This document shows, in pieces, positions 5,769-6,545 of a stretch of DNA of 6,545 nt. The translations under genes and the position numbers were made by a program. The DNA is from Desulfurococcales archaeon ex4484_217_1. GTDB lineage: Archaea; Thermoproteota; Thermoprotei_A; EX4484-217-1. Numbering within the stretch: position 1 is the first letter of the stretch; the number at the start of each line of letters is the position of its first letter. The DNA lies in the NCBI GenBank assembly GCA_002254745.1, contig NJED01000046.1:1-6545 (forward strand). Direction: 5' to 3'. The notes beneath the pieces are model-generated. The model was not told the origin of the DNA. It saw only the letters and a list, made by a program, of their open reading frames with translations, and made no database searches.

Positions 5769-6545
5769 TCATGGTTTTCCGCTTATATCTAGGTTGTAGA
5801 ATCTTAGATCAAAACCTAGTATCCCTATGTAGTCGTATCCTTTAACGTAGTCTCTGAACGCTATTCTATGTACCGGGTTTATTATGAAGAGCGCTGCAGC
5901 ATCTTCAGTTACTTTCTTAGTTACTTCACAGTATAGCCTATATCTTTCTTCCTGGTCGAGTGTTGTTCTTGCTTGGTCAAGTAGCTGGGTTACTTCGTCA
6001 TTCTCGTACCACATACATGACATGTATGTTCCATGTGCTTTTGGATGGAACATTAAGTAAGTATGGCTGTCCGGCGATGGATACTTTAGTGTATGGAATA
6101 TTGCTACCATGTCCGGTGTTGTTTCCGGTGTTTTAACTAGTTCGACGATTCTGCTCCATGGCTCAGGTACTAGTTCAACCTCTATACCTATTTGCTTAAG
6201 ACCTTCCCTAATTATCAGCCCTACTTGCTCCTCAACAGCTACTCCTGAAACGTAAACATACTGCACCTTAAGTGTTTGCCCAGCATACTTCGACTTAGCC
6301 ATGTATTCTTTAGCTTTATCAATATCGTAGGTATACACAGTTACTTCATCACAGTGTCCTGGAGCAATTACCGGTATTGGCCCTGCTGCTTGAACGCCTC
6401 CTCTAAACACATTCTTTATTATTGCTTCATAGTCTATTGCGTAACTAACAGCTTTCCTTACATTAACATCGTCGAATGGTGGTTTCTTATTGTTCATAGA
6501 TACGAAGAACAGTTTAGCGTCGGGGTCTTCTTTAACGACAATTCC
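5769..6545 (-). CDS. Extracellular solute-binding protein family 5 (Opp/Dpp type), C-terminal part
   Basis: This is the substrate-capturing protein of the importer, expected to be exported and held at the outer face of the membrane. The frame is open to the window edge, so at least 259 C-terminal residues are present and the N-terminus with signal peptide lies outside. The Met at 6497 is internal. Upstream KEDPDAKLFFVSMNNKKPPF corresponds to the family pattern where a hydrophobic strand leads to MNxxKPPF. Next comes DDVNVRKAVSYAID, the commonest signature of SBP family 5. Later landmarks are a GLKQIGIEVEL-type segment, NDEVTQLLDQARTTLDQEER and a VTKKVTEDAAALFIINP stretch before the C-terminus. 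It ends in TGA 12 bases before the dppB GTG, as first gene of the operon in view. It seems undamaged in the visible part. The ligand cannot be told; archaeal members bind peptides or oligosaccharides. Confidence 0.92.
   Translation of the reverse strand, partial: GIVVKEDPDAKLFFVSMNNKKPPFDDVNVRKAVSYAIDYEAIIKNVFRGGVQAAGPIPVIAPGHCDEVTVYTYDIDKAKEYMAKSKYAGQTLKVQYVYVSGVAVEEQVGLIIREGLKQIGIEVELVPEPWSRIVELVKTPETTPDMVAIFHTLKYPSPDSHTYLMFHPKAHGTYMSCMWYENDEVTQLLDQARTTLDQEERYRLYCEVTKKVTEDAAALFIINPVHRIAFRDYVKGYDYIGILGFDLRFYNLDISGKP

Noticed and set aside
1..6545. tRNA, rRNA, CRISPR array or riboswitch
   Set aside because: Nearly every base is accounted for by coding sequence; no repeat-spacer pattern or RNA gene fold was noticed. 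Promoters of both units would lie outside the window.

Overview
The window looks like a gene-dense piece of an AT-rich archaeal genome, probably from a thermophile. The reasons are mostly AGA/AGG arginine codons, frequent ATA isoleucine, GAGGTGA/GGTGA-type ribosome binding sites, GTG/TTG starts, and almost no intergenic DNA. This is an inference from style; no rRNA or other taxonomic marker is present, and a bacterial source is not formally excluded.

Two convergent transcription units meet tail to tail at about 2016-2019, where their stop codons overlap by 4 bp. On the + strand (2-2019) lies a two-gene unit: a DUF917-family protein (the family that includes S-methyl-thiohydantoin desulfurase-like proteins) followed by a DUF1177-family protein of unknown function. 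They are joined tightly enough to suggest translational coupling. On the - strand, reading from the right edge leftwards, lies a classical dipeptide/oligopeptide (Opp/Dpp) ABC importer in the standard order: solute-binding protein (5' end cut by the window), DppB-type permease, DppC-type permease, DppD-type ATPase and DppF-type ATPase. The spacings are a few bases to 16 bp, so it reads as one operon.

The most notable observation is that both permease genes are broken in the same way, while the binding protein and both ATPases look intact. Each permease has an internal gap of about 24 codons in its membrane domain, together with a frame change (dppB near 5400, dppC near 4382). The sequence on each side is well conserved. 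The window therefore shows four half-permease reading frames instead of two permeases. Two similar, independent-looking lesions in the only two multi-spanning membrane genes could be real decay, an assembly error, or deletion during cloning; the sequence alone cannot decide.

If intact, the importer would take up a peptide-like or other small solute captured by the binding protein, powered by the DppD/DppF ATPase pair. Both ATPases carry the four-cysteine C-terminal motif of this family. The neighbouring DUF917/DUF1177 pair could process an imported compound, but that link rests only on proximity and is weakened by the opposite orientation. No tRNA, rRNA, CRISPR array, insertion sequence or gene-free stretch over 300 bases was seen.
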